Source: Aquilaria yunnanensis
Taxonomy: Eukaryota; Streptophyta; Magnoliopsida; Malvales; Thymelaeaceae
Reading direction: 5' to 3'
Assembly: GCA_039654915.1 (NCBI GenBank)
Contig: CM077594.1
Span: forward strand, 90,038,893-90,102,892
Length of the DNA stretch: 64,000 bases
Shown: in pieces, positions 45,108 through 57,660 of the stretch
Numbering within the stretch: the first letter of the stretch is position 1
Layout: each line of letters opens with the position of its first letter
Notes under the pieces: generated by a model
What the model saw: the letters and a program-made list of their open reading frames with translations, nothing else
Told to the model about the DNA's origin: nothing
Databases searched by the model: none
Made by a program: the position numbers and the translations under genes

Positions 45108-46275
45108 AGGGGTGGCAAATTTGACCCGACCTAAAACTTAGACTGATACACCTGAACTCAAAATTGATCTGATCCAATTTGATTAGAAAAATCAATGATC
45201 TGAACCCAATTATACCCAACCTGATTAAAATGAAACTCGAAAATGCCAAAACCCGAATAACTCAAACTCGGATTAACCCGAACCCGAAATAACCCAAACT
45301 CAAAATGACCCAAACTCGGCACTAACCTGACCCAAACATAAAAAAACCTGAGTCTAAACCTGACATGAACCGATTTATAGGATTTGTTGAATTAGCCCAT
45401 GATTTTATGAGATCATCAAATTTTATCCTATAAAATTATCATATTTACCTTAAACTCTTGAAACTTGAAATATTTGCCCCAAAATTTTTAATTTTGCCTA
45501 AAATTTTTAAAAAACTTTCAATTCACACCCAAATTCTTTCATTTTGCCTACACTGACCTCAAACAACTTCTAGGATTCCAAATTAGTACCTAACTAAATT
45601 AATTACTATTTTGACCATAAATAATTATTCTAAATTCCTAAAAAAATATATCTCAAAGTGACAACATAATTTAAATGCATCTGATCCTACTACCTTCTTA
45701 AGTTCTAAAATGATCGAGTTTATTGTTTCATTAATCGAATTTGCAAAGATTTGAATTAGGTATTTTTTATTAAAATAATTAGATATTAATATATTTATAT
45801 CTAGTTAAATTAAATTTTTTAGATTATTTGTTATGCCTAGTAATTTTTTAGTTATGAGATACCTAAATTTTAAAATTTTCATTTTATTCATTCATAAAAA
45901 TTACAACATAGGTCTATAAACTTTTCAAATATTTGCATAAAAAATCAAGTTCTTTAATTTAAATTTTAGCAAAATCTAAATAAAAATTTGAATTAATCTA
46001 GTTATTCAAGCTTATGCACCAATAACCCAATTAGACCCAAATATCAACCCGAATCTAACTTGAAACCCAATAACCCGGTCTGAAGTTATCTAAGACTAAA
46101 ATTAACCTGACCTGAATTAAACCTGAACCCAGCCTGAACTTGAAATCAACTTAACTCGGAATCAACCCGAACTCAAATGACCCAAAATAAACCTGAATTG
46201 CTACTAACTCAACTAAACCCGAACCTGAATGACCTGACCCAAACCCAACCCAACCCACCCAATTGCCATCCCCAA
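45108..46275. mobile_element. Non-autonomous hAT element rich in CCCGAA/CCCAAA repeats
   Basis: Left end AGGGGTGGCAAATTTG and right end, inverted, GGGGATGGCAATTGGG. The 8-bp duplication ATGAATCA occurs at 45100-45107 and 46276-46283 (one base of slack at the right border). Both subterminal regions (45120-45380 and 46010-46260) are packed with AACCCGAA, ACCTGAAC and GACCCAAA motifs, as in hAT elements whose transposase binds subterminal repeats. No coding capacity. Confidence 0.75.
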
Positions 46276-46283
46276 ATGAATCA

Positions 46284-46790
46284 ATAAATTCATAAACTTA
46301 ATATGTCTAACAAAATTTTTAAGATATATTTAGCATCAATTAGTCCCTTATTTATTTTCTCAATTATTTTACACGCAACTATTTCCTTATTTTGATATAT
46401 GTCATATGATTTGTATTTATTCATACAATTATTATTTAATTATTCCCTTATACCATGTTCTTTGCATCATTTTACTTAGGTTTTGCATAAATTTATTTAT
46501 ATTAATATTTTCTAGAATTTTATAAAAAAATTATAATTAGAAATTACAAGACATATAAGTTTTTAAATGTATTTTTAAAGAAATTTTTAAAGAAATTTTT
46601 AGAAAATAATAATAATAATAAATTTAAGTCAAAGTTAGATGGAATAATTGAAATGATATAAAGAACTTGGGATGTAGTGTTTAACATGTGCAAAACCATC
46701 TCGTCCAGTGGACGGATTAATCATCTATGGTGGCAAGAAATTTACGGTAGAAGGAATAATTAAGCTAATAGTAGGGGGGCAGACTTGTGT
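46284..46790. other. Upstream region of the resistance gene
   Basis: AT-rich up to about 46680, then more complex sequence that should include the proximal promoter of the gene at 47111. No open frame supported. Confidence 0.5.
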
Positions 46791-46791
46791 G

Positions 46792-46799
46792 TATAAAAG
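46792..46799 (+). promoter_or_regulatory. TATA box of the CC-NBS-LRR gene
   Basis: TATAAAAG lies 312 bp before the proposed ATG at 47111, giving a leader of about 280 nt. An (AAAAG)n tract (47056-47093) lies in that leader just before the start codon. Confidence 0.6.
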
Positions 46800-47055
46800 C
46801 TAGCTATTCTTTGCTTGTTTGCAACCATGTCACTTGGAAGCTGAATTCTTTGCTTGACCTCGAACCCTTCATGGATGCCTATACTTTGCTGAATTCGTAC
46901 AACTAATGGGGGCTGCTGACTCTGCATACAGAGCAAGCCGATTGGGACAACTTCAAGCTATTACAGAAACAATAAGCTCCCAAACTATGATCCTCTTTTC
47001 TAAATTCAACAACTTTCGTTCAACATTTCCTCTTGTTTTACTATAGAGATCAGAA

Positions 47056-47093
47056 AAAAAAAGAAAAGAAAAGAAAAGAAAAGAAAAGAAAAA
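47056..47093 (+). repeat. (AAAAG)n microsatellite in the 5' leader
   Basis: Six to seven AAAAG units end 18 bp before the ATG. The frame is open through it from an ATG at 47033, but that adds only Lys/Arg repeats without homology, so I place the start at 47111. Confidence 0.85.
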
Positions 47094-47110
47094 TCCCCAG
47101 CTACGCAAAC

Positions 47111-48131
47111 ATGGCCGAGGCAGCTGTTTCCAATATTTTGAAATTACTTGCCACCTTGGTAACCGAAGAAGCAGCTTTCTTATGGGGTGTGGAGGGCCAA
47201 GTGAAGGAAATGCAAAGCGAGCTGGAATGGATCCAATGCTTTTTAAGTGACGCGGAGGCTCGACAAGCCGACGACCGATGTGTACATAAATGGGTTCTTG
47301 AGATCAGAGATATTGAGTACGACATCGAGGATGTGATCGACACTTTCAGACTCAAAATCGCATCCTGGAGAAAAGAAGGCTGCATGAATGCTATTAAACG
47401 ATATACTTGCATCTTCAAAGAAGCTTTCTGGCTCCACAAGGTAAGGTCTCAAATTGAGGACATTAGAAACAGGATAAAAAACTTGAACCAGCAACTAGAT
47501 ACTTATGGTGTAAAGGCCGAGATCAAGTTGTATGGAGAAAGCTTAGTTACTTCTCGGCTCCTTCAGAGGCAGTCTTATCCTCATCTTACAGACGACGTGG
47601 TGGGGCTGGAGACGCTGATTGAAGAGTTAGTATGTGCTTTGGAAGATGACGATGTTCGGGCCATTTCTCTATATGGCATGGGTGGGATTGGAAAGACCAC
47701 TTTGGCCAAGAAAGTTTTCCAGCATCAAAGAGTCAAGAGTTATTTCCAGCACTCTATCTGGATCAATGTTTCCCAACAATGCGATGAAAGAGCTGTGTGG
47801 CTTAAAACATTGTCTTCCCTTGTACATGGAGTTGATTTTCAGAAAATGGATATTCAAGAACTCACAGCACGACTACATGGGCTCTTGCGAGAACGAAGAT
47901 GCCTGGTGATTCTTGATGATGTAAGGAGGGCTCAAGATTTAGAGAACTTAAAACCAGGCTTTCCGTTGGATTTGGCAGGTACCCAAAGCAAGTTCATTCT
48001 TACTTCTCGAAATATAGAGGTGGCTTTGGGCATCACCGGAAGAGTTCGTGTTTATGAAGTGCAATGCTTAAATAATGAAGATAGTTGGAAGTTATTTCAA
48101 AGAGTTGCTTTTTCTCGAAGAAAATTTACAG
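47111..48131 (+). CDS. CC-NBS-LRR resistance protein, exon 1 (CC and first half of NB-ARC)
   Basis: Intracellular immune receptor of the RPP8/RPP13-like CNL type. The start MAEAAVSN fits the Rx-type coiled-coil N-terminus. Residues 1-130 form the coiled-coil domain with the EDVID motif at 73-77. NB-ARC then shows the P-loop GMGGIGKTTLA (189-199), kinase 2 LVILDDV (265-271) followed by Arg where Trp is usual, RNBS-B SKFILTSRN (293-301), and the start of RNBS-C near WKLFQRVAF. The exon ends ACAG before GTAATG at 48132, leaving one base in the last codon. Nothing breaks the frame in this exon. An unspliced transcript would end at TGA 48194-48196. Confidence 0.88.
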
Positions 48132-48935
48132 GTAATGTGCCTTATTTTCACTCTTTATCAACTATTGTGGTAATTACTTATTCTACAATATTCTGAAATT
48201 AACACTTACAACTTGATTAATTTTCGTTGGCATATATATCTTATCTTATATTATAAAAGGTGTGAAGATGCACAAAGGTTGAACAATTTTTTTTGCGCTT
48301 ATATTATAAGTTATTTTATTCTTTTAACGAAACCTAATTTTATCATTATCTATTTAATTTGAGTTATATTAGTACTAAAACACTAAAAGAAACTCTTAAG
48401 TTGCTACTAAATTTTATTTTTTACTACAAACTTACCCTTGATTTTATGTTACAAAATTAGGTATTATATGCAATTTTTGTGTGTGTTAATCTTACCTAAA
48501 ACTCTTAAATTGCCACAATTTTTTTTTTTGCATCAAACATTTCATGATCACTTTGTTCTATATTACTATGAAACAATAAATATATGAAAAAAATCATGCT
48601 AAAATTTGTACTACTATAAAAAATACCTTTAAACATAAAATTTTTGTCAATTAAGTTTCTTTAGTTTTGCAACTTGGATGAGTATATATAAAACATGAAA
48701 GCTTATTATCAAGTAAAACTCTCGCTAAAGTTTCACACAAAAATCTATAAGTATTGGATAGTGAAAAATAATTTTATGTATAAAAAATATATATTAAAAG
48801 TTTATGTAAGTGAACGTTTTTCCTTTACCCTGAAATTGTAAGTTTTTTGCCAATGGAATCAGTCCCAGTAGATGATGCATGTGCACATCCAGCATACCAC
48901 ATCATCGTGGTCCCAGATTGGCTCTAACACCATCT

Positions 48936-49104
48936 ATAACTATCCAAATCCAGAACTGGCCAATGGACCACCTGGTAACACCATATGGGCTATTCTTTGG
49001 AAAAAAAAAATATAAGCACTAGGTGTTTATGCTTTGAAACTTGAATTTATATATTTGCATAAGGCTTTTCACATTTCTCACATATGAGATATGATGGTGT
49101 TACA
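48936..49104 (-). mobile_element. Solo TRIM LTR in the intron
   Basis: On the minus strand starts TGTAACACCATCATATC and ends near AGTTATAG. It is followed by TGGTGTTAGAGC (48932-48921), a decayed initiator-Met primer site. Same family as 51801-51965. It interrupts copy B of the dispersed repeat. Confidence 0.65.
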
Positions 49105-49963
49105 AATTTTATATTTTCTATTTAATTAAATTTATATTAGTATTAGGATTCTAAAAAAAAGAAAAGAAAAGAAAAGAAAAGAATCAACTGATATAGATCT
49201 AAAAATGTGGTTGCCTATTTAATTAGATATTTAGTAGTATTAAAATACTAGAAATAAAATAAGAGCAGAAAAATGCAAAGTTCTATGCATTTAACCTTTA
49301 GTTTTTAAGAAATTTACTATTTGGACTGCTAAATTTACTTTGTCCACTAAACTCAGTTAATTTTAACAAGTATAACCTAAATTTGTTCTACTATAAAAAA
49401 TATCTTTGAATATAAAATTTTTATCAATTAAGTTTTTTTTTCCAGCTTGGATGAATATATACTTTGAAAACCTAGGTGTTTGGTCTATCTTAGAGCAATT
49501 ATATGATTCATGTATGATTCAGACATATATTATGAGAAAATAAAAAAAATATTTTAGTAGCTTATATTATAATAACAATGAATTTTAGTAGCTATTTTTT
49601 TACATTTTCCAATGTTTTAAAATATTGGAAAAATTATGAGATTTATTTTTCCCACATGGTCACCCGGTCTAATATTGTAACACAAATTTTTATTTTTAGC
49701 AACTAATAACTAATTTTCTATACTAAATAATATTAAAGCATTGATTCCATTTTTATTATTTTTTTAGAGCCAATCAAATCTTTTAAGTTGTATCAAAGTG
49801 ACAATACGCATGAATTTTTTGTTGCTTTAATTTTTTAGAAATCATTACTTTAACCACCAAATTTAGTTAAATTTAACAAATATGCCTCAAATATTTGATA
49901 AATGCTTTTGAACATATATTTTTAGGTTAATTAAATTCCTCTTTCCTTCACTTGTCATTCAAA

Positions 49964-49966
<3 letters not shown>

Positions 49967-50045
<79 letters not shown>
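49967..50045. repeat. (AAT)n/(ATT)n mirrored microsatellite
   Basis: About 15 AAT units followed by about 11 ATT units make a perfect inverted repeat of about 35 bp per arm, able to form a long hairpin. It sits at the left border of the MULE-like element. Confidence 0.9.
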
Positions 50046-50047
<2 letters not shown>

Positions 50048-50050
50048 AAT

Positions 50051-51084
50051 GAAAAATATCAAATTTGCGATTAATGTTCTGGGTTAGGATCAAAATTGCC
50101 ACTAAAGTTTTTTTTGTTCCAAATTGCCACTAATGTTTCAAAGTTGGCTCAAATTTTCCACTAACCGTTAACAGTTGCAAGTTTTAAAATTTCAGGATGA
50201 TAATGTAGCTTTTAATAAATTTTAAAACTTTAAGTACTTATCCTTTCATTTAACAAAATCCAATCTACCTTCAACAGCATCTCTAGCACACCCATCGGCC
50301 CAAACAACTCCGTCCCCAATGCCATCCATCCTCACCGTCATGTTTTTGCCCCAACTCCTTACCTCAATGCACACCCAGCCCAAGGCTCTACTCCTTGTCA
50401 TGTAACTCAATCCCAAATGCATCAACATAAACCGATCCATCTTTGGCCATCTAGCTATCAGTGCGATCTCTCTCATCCTTTTTTTCTCTATCTTTTTTTT
50501 TTTTTTGAGCTGGAATCATACTGGAAAATGAAAGCCCATTCCTAGTTTAAACAAGAAAACATAAAAAAAAAAATTGATCTATAATCGGTGCATTAGTAGG
50601 AACTCATGTAAATTATGTAGGGTTTGTGGGCTGATGTGGTTGAAGTTTTGGTTGGGGCTGGGGTTGGGGCTATGACTACAAATCGAGGGGAGTATTGAAT
50701 TTTTTAGGATTGGTTTAGGTGTGGGCAGGGTCAAGATGAGCAGGCGGCCATTAGTTTGTAGGGAGAAGCAATAGTTGAACATGAGGATTGACAGTGAGGA
50801 TGGTTGGAATTGGCGATGGAGGTGTTGGAGATGGCGGGCACGATGAAGGTGTTGGTGAAGGTGGAGTGAAGTTTATTGAAAGAAAAAGGACAAACTACGT
50901 AAAGACCTTAAAATTTGTTAAAAGTTACATTATCACCCTAAAAGTTTAAAACTTGTAACTTTTAGTGGTTGGTGGTCAATTGGAACCAGTTTTAAAGCAG
51001 TGGTGGGAATTTTAGAGCTAGAAAAAGTTTGGTGGTAGAATTGATCCCAACAATAAATATTGGTGGCAAATTTGATTTTTTTGC
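50051..51084. mobile_element. MULE-like non-autonomous element with about 200-bp TIRs
   Basis: The left 200 bp and the inverted right 200 bp align: ATCAAATTTGC then GGATCAAAATTGCCAC on the left, ATCAAATTTGCCACC then GGGATCAATTCTACCACC on the right, and GATGATAATGTAGC against GGTGATAATGTAAC further in. The inner part (about 50260-50870) is less AT-rich than its surroundings and could be acquired sequence. Copy A of the dispersed repeat lacks it. No clear target duplication. Confidence 0.65.
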
Positions 51085-51195
51085 CTACTTAAAAATTATA
51101 ATCTTTAATCAGTACTTATTTATATATTGAAAAATAATCATAACATTCTAAAGTTTTCAATCTATTTATAAAATTTCTAACAATAGTACTTTTTT

Positions 51196-51529
51196 TTCAC
51201 TGGGAAGCCTTATAGGAATTTATTAGCTTCACTTATGCCAATTGGGGCCTCATATTGTCAAGTTGAATCAGAGTTATGCGGTTAAATTAATCTACTTATT
51301 AGAGAAATATAAGGCTTTATGAATGCTCTAATTTGAAGCTTTGGGATTTAAGTAATACACTTAAAAAAAATAGATGATTATTTGAAGTTAATTAATCCAA
51401 AATAACTTATCTTTGTGTGTGTGTGTTGTGGCCGTGAAAATTCCCCATGCACTAGACGATACATCCGTCTTAAAAAATGATGTGTATGACTAAACTAGAA
51501 CTAGAAAGACACTAGGTACATGAATTGTA
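51196..51529. other. Intron gap without recognisable repeats
   Basis: AT-rich intron sequence with a short (GT)n near 51415. Nothing further seen. Confidence 0.5.
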
Positions 51530-51650
51530 TAATTAGCTAGTCTTACGTTATAAAAAGTACGAATGTACGCAAAGGTTGAATGATTATTTGCCCTTAAAAT
51601 TTAATATATTGTAATATTTTAACTAAACCTATTATTGTAATTACACTATT
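51530..51650 (+). repeat. Start of a third dispersed-repeat copy (C)
   Basis: TCTTACGTTATAAAAAGTAC and CGCAAAGGTTGAATGATT match the starts of copies A and B, then similarity fades after about 100 bp. Confidence 0.5.
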
Positions 51651-51800
51651 TTAGGACAATGGCTAAATTCTTCAAAAAACATCTATCTTTTAGTTCTTTT
51701 TCATTTAAGACATCATATTTTAATTTATTGCACTTTCCAATGCAAAACCATTGAAAAAGTTCATCCATACAACCCATAGCCTTACGCATTTACCCGTTGG

Positions 51801-52329
51801 TGTAACACCTCCATATCTCACATGGTCGAATTGTGAGAAGCCTTATGTGGATATATAGACTCCAATTCCAGAGCACAAGCGCCTGACATTTATTCTTTTC
51901 CAAAGGATAGCCCATGTGGTATGGGAAGGTGTTCTGTTAACCGATTCTGGACTTGGGTTATTACAGATGATATCAAAGCTGATCTGAGACTACGATGATA
52001 TGGGATAGTGGGAGTGCACATGCATTGTCTACTAGGACTGATCCTGGATTTGAGAGACTACTTAGCCAGGGCTAAGTAGTTCGATTAGAGAGGTTACCTG
52101 ATCCGGGGAACCAAATAATTCAACTAACCACAACAAGGACATTGGGTACATAAAAGGGGGAGTTTATAATACCTCAATATCCTACGTGGTTGAACTGTGA
52201 GAAGCATTATGTTGATATATAGGATACAGTTCCAGAGTACAAGCACCTAGCGCTTATCCTTTCACAAGGGATAACCCATGTAATATGAGCAAGTGTTCCG
52301 TTGACCAATTCTGAACTTGGGTCAATACA
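51801..52329 (+). mobile_element. Complete TRIM retrotransposon (529 bp)
   Basis: Two 165-bp LTRs (51801-51965 and 52165-52329) start TGTAACACCTC and TATAATACCTC and end TTACA and ATACA. A primer site TGATATCAAAGC (51968-51979) follows the first, and the purine tract AAAAGGGGGAG (52152-52162) precedes the second. Flanks GTTGG (51796-51800) and GTTGC (52330-52334) look like a 5-bp duplication with one change. With a 199-bp non-coding interior it needs another element's proteins to move. Confidence 0.85.
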
Positions 52330-52439
52330 GTTGCATTATCATCACATTAAACTATCACATTAAATTTTTATCCATCATTGAGATGCTAAAGTTTAATTTT
52401 AGAACAAACTTCTCTTTGATTTCATATTATCATTAAACA

Positions 52440-55400
52440 AGACCTTAAGCACAAGGTTTTACAAATTTCCTTACCCTTTAACTTTAATGAAATATTTTTA
52501 TTAATGTTTAAAAGTACATATATGGATAAATCTTTTATTCATCTTTTCAATTAGTGCCTATATTCAAGATGAAGCCAAAAGCAAAACTAGATGTAAGGTG
52601 CTCCCATGAAAATTATCCCAAATATAATTTTTAATTTTTTAATTCTTAACTTAGATCAAATATACTATTAAAATATACAATCAAATTACTGAAAAAGTTA
52701 AGTTTTATGAATATCTATGATTTATATAAGCTAAATTTCATCCTAAATTTTTTTTCGTTATCGTTATATTCTAAAAAACAAAAATATTTTAATTTATCCT
52801 AATAGCTTCTGTTTGTTAACCAAATCAAAAGATCTTATATAATAAGTGTATACATTGTACACAGTAACTATTTCATATGTGGAATAATTGATAATGCAAG
52901 AGTTTATTTAATTGTAAACATTATTTCTCACTTCAAATTTCTATGAGAGAAATTTCTAAATAATTTTAAAATATTTCTATTATAGAAGTACAGTTACTCA
53001 GAGTTTGTAGATTTAAATCGGACACTAATATAAAATATTTTAAAAATAGCACATTTATTTGAGAATTAAACTTTGGATATACTTACCTTGATATCTGAGA
53101 TAGGGGAAATATTTGTAGCCTCTTTATACTATGTGTACCAAGCACCGAGAACTTATTCCATCGACTCCCCCCCCTCCCCTTTCACTATATAATTATTGTT
53201 GATTGAGTCCTAGAGAAAGTTGAGTATATTTTAGAAATTATTTTCCCAACTAAGTGTAGTTTTTAAAAATTATTTTCCCAACTAGTATATTTTTAAAAAT
53301 TATTTTCCCAACTAAGTGTAGTTTTTAAAATATTTTCTTGTTGATTATACTTAAGTAATTCATTTGTATTTTATTCTTCTTTTAAGTCTCAAAACTTTGC
53401 CAACAACATCAGGGTTAATTCAAAAGCATAACTTCAACTAAAAAGAATTAATAAACTATTACTAATAAACTGAAAATAAAAATTAGGAATAAATTAATTA
53501 AATAGGAAGCATAAAAGCACATAGGTGGACTGAAAATTACATGAATAGTTCCATGCGTATAGTTTAATAAATTGCGAACATGAATTTTCAAAGTACATTA
53601 ATTATACACTTTCTTAATTAGTTTCCCAACCTTTTTAAAGTAAATTTTAGATTTCACATAATCAGGGAGTAAGATGAAATATTTTAAAAATTGAGAATCA
53701 AAAGATAATACTAATAGTTTAAGAATGATAAGGAAAAATAATTAGAGGTTAGGGACTATCTACAAAATTTACCCTATTCTTTATGTTAGAAATTTTCTTT
53801 AACTTGGGTAAAATGTAGTACTACATAGCTTATTATAAATAAAAAATAACAGTATATTTAACATTAAGTTGTGTTTTTCTATATCTATGGTGTGTGTTTT
53901 ATTTTATTTTTTTAACTTATTTTTTTTATGCCTATTGTGTTTTTTGATCAATTTATTTTGAAATAAATTATTAAATATTATTTATTTATTTAATATAAAC
54001 TTCAATATACTTTTAAATTTTTTTGGAGAAATAACTACTTCAAGGATTAAATTAATTTACTCCAATAAGTGTAAACATATATATTTTGTGGAGATTTTAT
54101 TATTTAATCACCAGTTACCCTGTTTGGCTAGCGTCAGTAATTAGTATCAAAGTTTTGAAAAACTATCTAAGTGTAGTTTTTAACTTTTGCTTTAGTAGTT
54201 TAATTTTCATTTTTAATAAATTACTTAAACCCCTAAAGCTAATCATAAAAATTATTCCCAAACAAGAAAATGATAGCTAATATATTCAAGATGAAAAAAA
54301 ATAAATATAAGGTGCCTCATGAAAATTACTCAAGTATAACCTTCATTTTGTTTGCTTTTTAGCTTAGATAAAATAACCTATTAAAATATGTAATTAACAT
54401 TGAAAAAGTTACTATCCTTGATCAGTATCCTATGTGAGCTAAATGTTGCCCTAAACTTTTGATTGTTCTTTTTTCATTCTAAAAAAATTAAAACCATTTT
54501 AATTTGTCCCCACTAGGTGTAGTTGGTTAACCCAATAAAAAGTTGTTACATAATAAATCCATACATTTTGCACAATAACTATTTCCTATATGGGAAAAAT
54601 TGATAATGAAATTTTTTTTTAATTGTAAAGAAACTATTTTTCAGTTCAAATTTCTTATAGAGAAACTATTAGATAGTTTAAAATAATCTAAAAAATTGAT
54701 GGAACATAAACACAATTATTTTGAATTAATAGATTTCATCCAATTGGAAATTAATATAGAATATTTTAATATATTTAGAACCAAAAGGCAGTACTTAATG
54801 GATTAAGAATTACACGAAATCATAAATTAAAGGCTATGGACTATCTATAAAATTTATCCTATTTTTTATGTTACCAAAACTATAATACTATATATTTTAT
54901 TCCAAATAAAAAATAAGGGTATATTTACATTAAGTTGTATTTTTTATGCCTATTGTGTTTTATTATAAACTTATTAAAAATTTTATTTTGAAATATATTA
55001 TTAAATAAATTTGCACTAATTACATGTATTGTATTTATGTTTGGAAAATTTTACCAATTTCATTACCCTTTAAATTCAATAAAATATTTTTATTAACACT
55101 TAAAAGTACATTCATGGACAAATCTTTTATTTGTCTATTTAATTAGTGCCTACATTCAAAATGAAACCAAAAAGAAGATTAGATGTAAGGTGCCCAATGA
55201 GAATTACCCCAAATATAATTTTTAATTTGTTTGCTCTATAACTTAGATAAAATATAACATTAAAATATGCAATGAAATTGCTAGAAAAATTAATCTCCTT
55301 CAATATTTATGACTTAGCTAGGCTAAATTTTATCCTAAACTTTTGTCTATTATCTGTTTATTCTAAAATGAATAAATTTTTTTTAATTTATCTTAGTTGG

Positions 55401-56650
55401 TTTGATTTGTTAACCAATTCAAAAGTTATTACATAATAAGTGTATACATTGTATACAATAACTATTTCATATATGGAAAAAAATGATAATGCATGAGTTT
55501 GTTTAATTGTAAGAAAATCACTTCCCAATTGAAATTTGTAAGAGAGAAATTATCTAATATATTAAAATAATTTGAAAATATTGATATTACATAGACACAG
55601 TTATTCTAAATTAGTAAATTTCATCTAATGGGGACTCATACAAAATATTTTAGAATGTTTAGAACTAAAAGAGAATACTAATAGGTTAAAAATGAAAATG
55701 AAGCATAATTGAAGGTTAAGGGCTATCTGTAAAACTTACCTTATTCTTTATGTTAGTGATTTTTTTAACTTGGATAAAATATAGTACTATAATTTTTTTT
55801 CAAATAAAAATAATGGTATATTTATCATTAAGTTATACTTTTTTATATCTATGGTGTCTATTTTTTCCTTTTTCTGCTTATGACCATTGTGTTTTTCTGA
55901 AAATTTATTAAAAAATTTAAAATTTGAAATATATTATTATATATTATTTATTTAATTATTAAAAATTTTAATTTATTTTTAATAATTTTTTGGGAGAATA
56001 AATACTTTAAAAATTAAAGTAATTTATTGCAATAAGTTTAAAGATAAATTTTGTGAGGTCTTTATTCTCTAATCTACTAGGGACTTATTTGGCAACTACA
56101 TTATCAATTAGTATTAGAATTTGAAAAAAAAAAAAAAAGAAAACCTATCTAAATGTAGTTTTTTACTTTTTGCTTTAGTAGTTTAATTTTCACATTTAAT
56201 AAATTACCTAAAGCTCTTATGCTAATTATACAAATTTTTCCCAAGAGGAGATGGCAATTAATATATTCAAGGTAAAATAAAAAAAATAGATATATGGTGC
56301 CCCATGAAAATTACCCAAACATAATCTTCATTTTGTTTTTTTTCTTCATTTTTTTTTACTTGGGTAAAATATACTATTAAAATATGCAACTAACATTGGA
56401 AAATTTAATCTCCTTGGTCAATATCCTGTGTGAATTCATCCTAAATTTTTTATTGTTCTTTTTTCATTTTAAACCATTTAAAAAAAATTTTAATTTGTCT
56501 TCATTAGGTGAATTTTTTAACCCATGGAAATGTTCTTGCACAATAGGTTCATACATTGTGCACAATATATTTTATTTCAAATAAAAATTAAGGGTATATT
56601 TACATTAAGTTGTATTTTTATGCCTATTTTATTTTTTTAATAAACTTATT
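52440..56650 (+). repeat. Degenerate array of about 1-kb AT-rich units in the intron
   Basis: Four related units can be anchored by TTCAAGATGAA-like motifs at about 52563, 54277, 55151 and 56257. Each then runs through GTAAGGTGC, ATTACCC, ACTTAGATAAAATA and ACATAATAAGTGTATACATTG-like blocks. Units 1 and 3 share one subtype (AATTAGTGCCTAC before the anchor) and units 2 and 4 another (AATATATTCAAG...TATAAGGTGCC), which implies duplication of a two-unit block. A 45-bp motif ATTATTTTCCCAACTA... is repeated at 53235-53330. No coding capacity. Confidence 0.7.
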
Positions 56651-57630
56651 AAAAATTTATTTTAAAATATATTATTAAATAAACACCAATTATATATAAT
56701 TTATTCACATTCGAAGAACGTGTTAATAACTTAGTATATATATATACGCAAAACCATTTAGCATCAAGTAAAGTCAAATTAAGCTATATAACCAACTAGT
56801 GTTCCAAAATTCAGGCATGTAGTTGAGCCTTAAAAACTAAATTTCAGTCTCAAAATTCAGGGTCAATCAACCCCAACTCGAGCTCAAGTAGTGTTGATAG
56901 TTTAGGGGCTAAGCTTGATATCGGCTAGGCCCCTTTGCACACATTTTAGGGATTTTGTTTTGGTATTGTCTGATTTCATTTAACAGGCAATATGTCAAGT
57001 TTTTCTAGTATTTTTTCATAGAATAATTAACTCTTAAACATCTTCTTTTGTTTTTTTTAACTTAATATTCAAAAATACATGTAATAATATTGTTCTAAAG
57101 TATCAAATAATTTCTACGTCCATCTCATACTGTTTTAAGTTTTTGACTTTTTAAAACTGATTTTTAACATATATATCTTTTCATAAATGAAACATAAACA
57201 TATAAATTTGAATGCAAATGAGAAATCAAAATTTAAAATTTTTAAATATTATTTTAAAAAACCAACAGTAAAAAATTTGCATTTCATGTTATCATTATTT
57301 TTATCGGCAAAGCAAAATTTTATTTCAGGTTATCCATATCTTTTACTTCTTTCAACTTTAATCAAACCTGAAGAAAAAGGACTGATATATTCTTAAAGTT
57401 TTGTCATATCATAATATAGTGTTATTGCCTGTCAATAAGCAACTGTGTGCGTACTGACAAAATTTTGATTTACAGATCAAACACTATCATCACATTTTTG
57501 GGTAATTCTTTTTTTTCCTCGTACACAGTTCGCAAATCCCAAGATGATCATAAAAGAAGTTGGTCAAATTATTAGTTATATAAATAGCCCGAGTACATTA
57601 AAAAAAATAAAAATTAATAGAATGCATGGT
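56651..57630. other. Intron 3' part without recognisable repeats
   Basis: AT-rich. The frame at 57187-57396 is Lys/Asn/Phe-rich with no domain. Nothing else supported. Confidence 0.5.
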
Positions 57631-57660
57631 ATATATATGTGTGTGTGTGTGTGTGTGTGA
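57631..57660. repeat. (AT)n(GT)n microsatellite
   Basis: About four AT followed by eleven GT dinucleotides in the intron, about 180 bp before the acceptor. Confidence 0.9.

Larger units (their letters stand above)
48250..51195 (+). repeat. Dispersed AT-rich repeat, copy B (with insertions)
   Basis: Second copy of the 28466-30175 repeat, starting TCTTATATTATAAAAGGTG (about 48239). It is interrupted by a TRIM LTR (48936-49104) and a MULE-like element (50051-51084). An (AAT)n/(ATT)n tract expanded just before the latter. No coding capacity. Confidence 0.65.

Noticed and set aside
47033..47110. Upstream ATG of the CNL frame as the start
   Set aside because: It adds only Lys/Arg residues from the (AAAAG)n tract; MAEAAVSN at 47111 fits the Rx-type N-terminus.
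47101..47494. Minus-strand frames opposite the CC domain
   Set aside because: Shadow frames of a well-supported exon.
49967..50045. Mirrored AAT/ATT tract as a TIR of the MULE-like element
   Set aside because: Both arms are on the left side; the element's true inverted ends start at 50051 and 51084.
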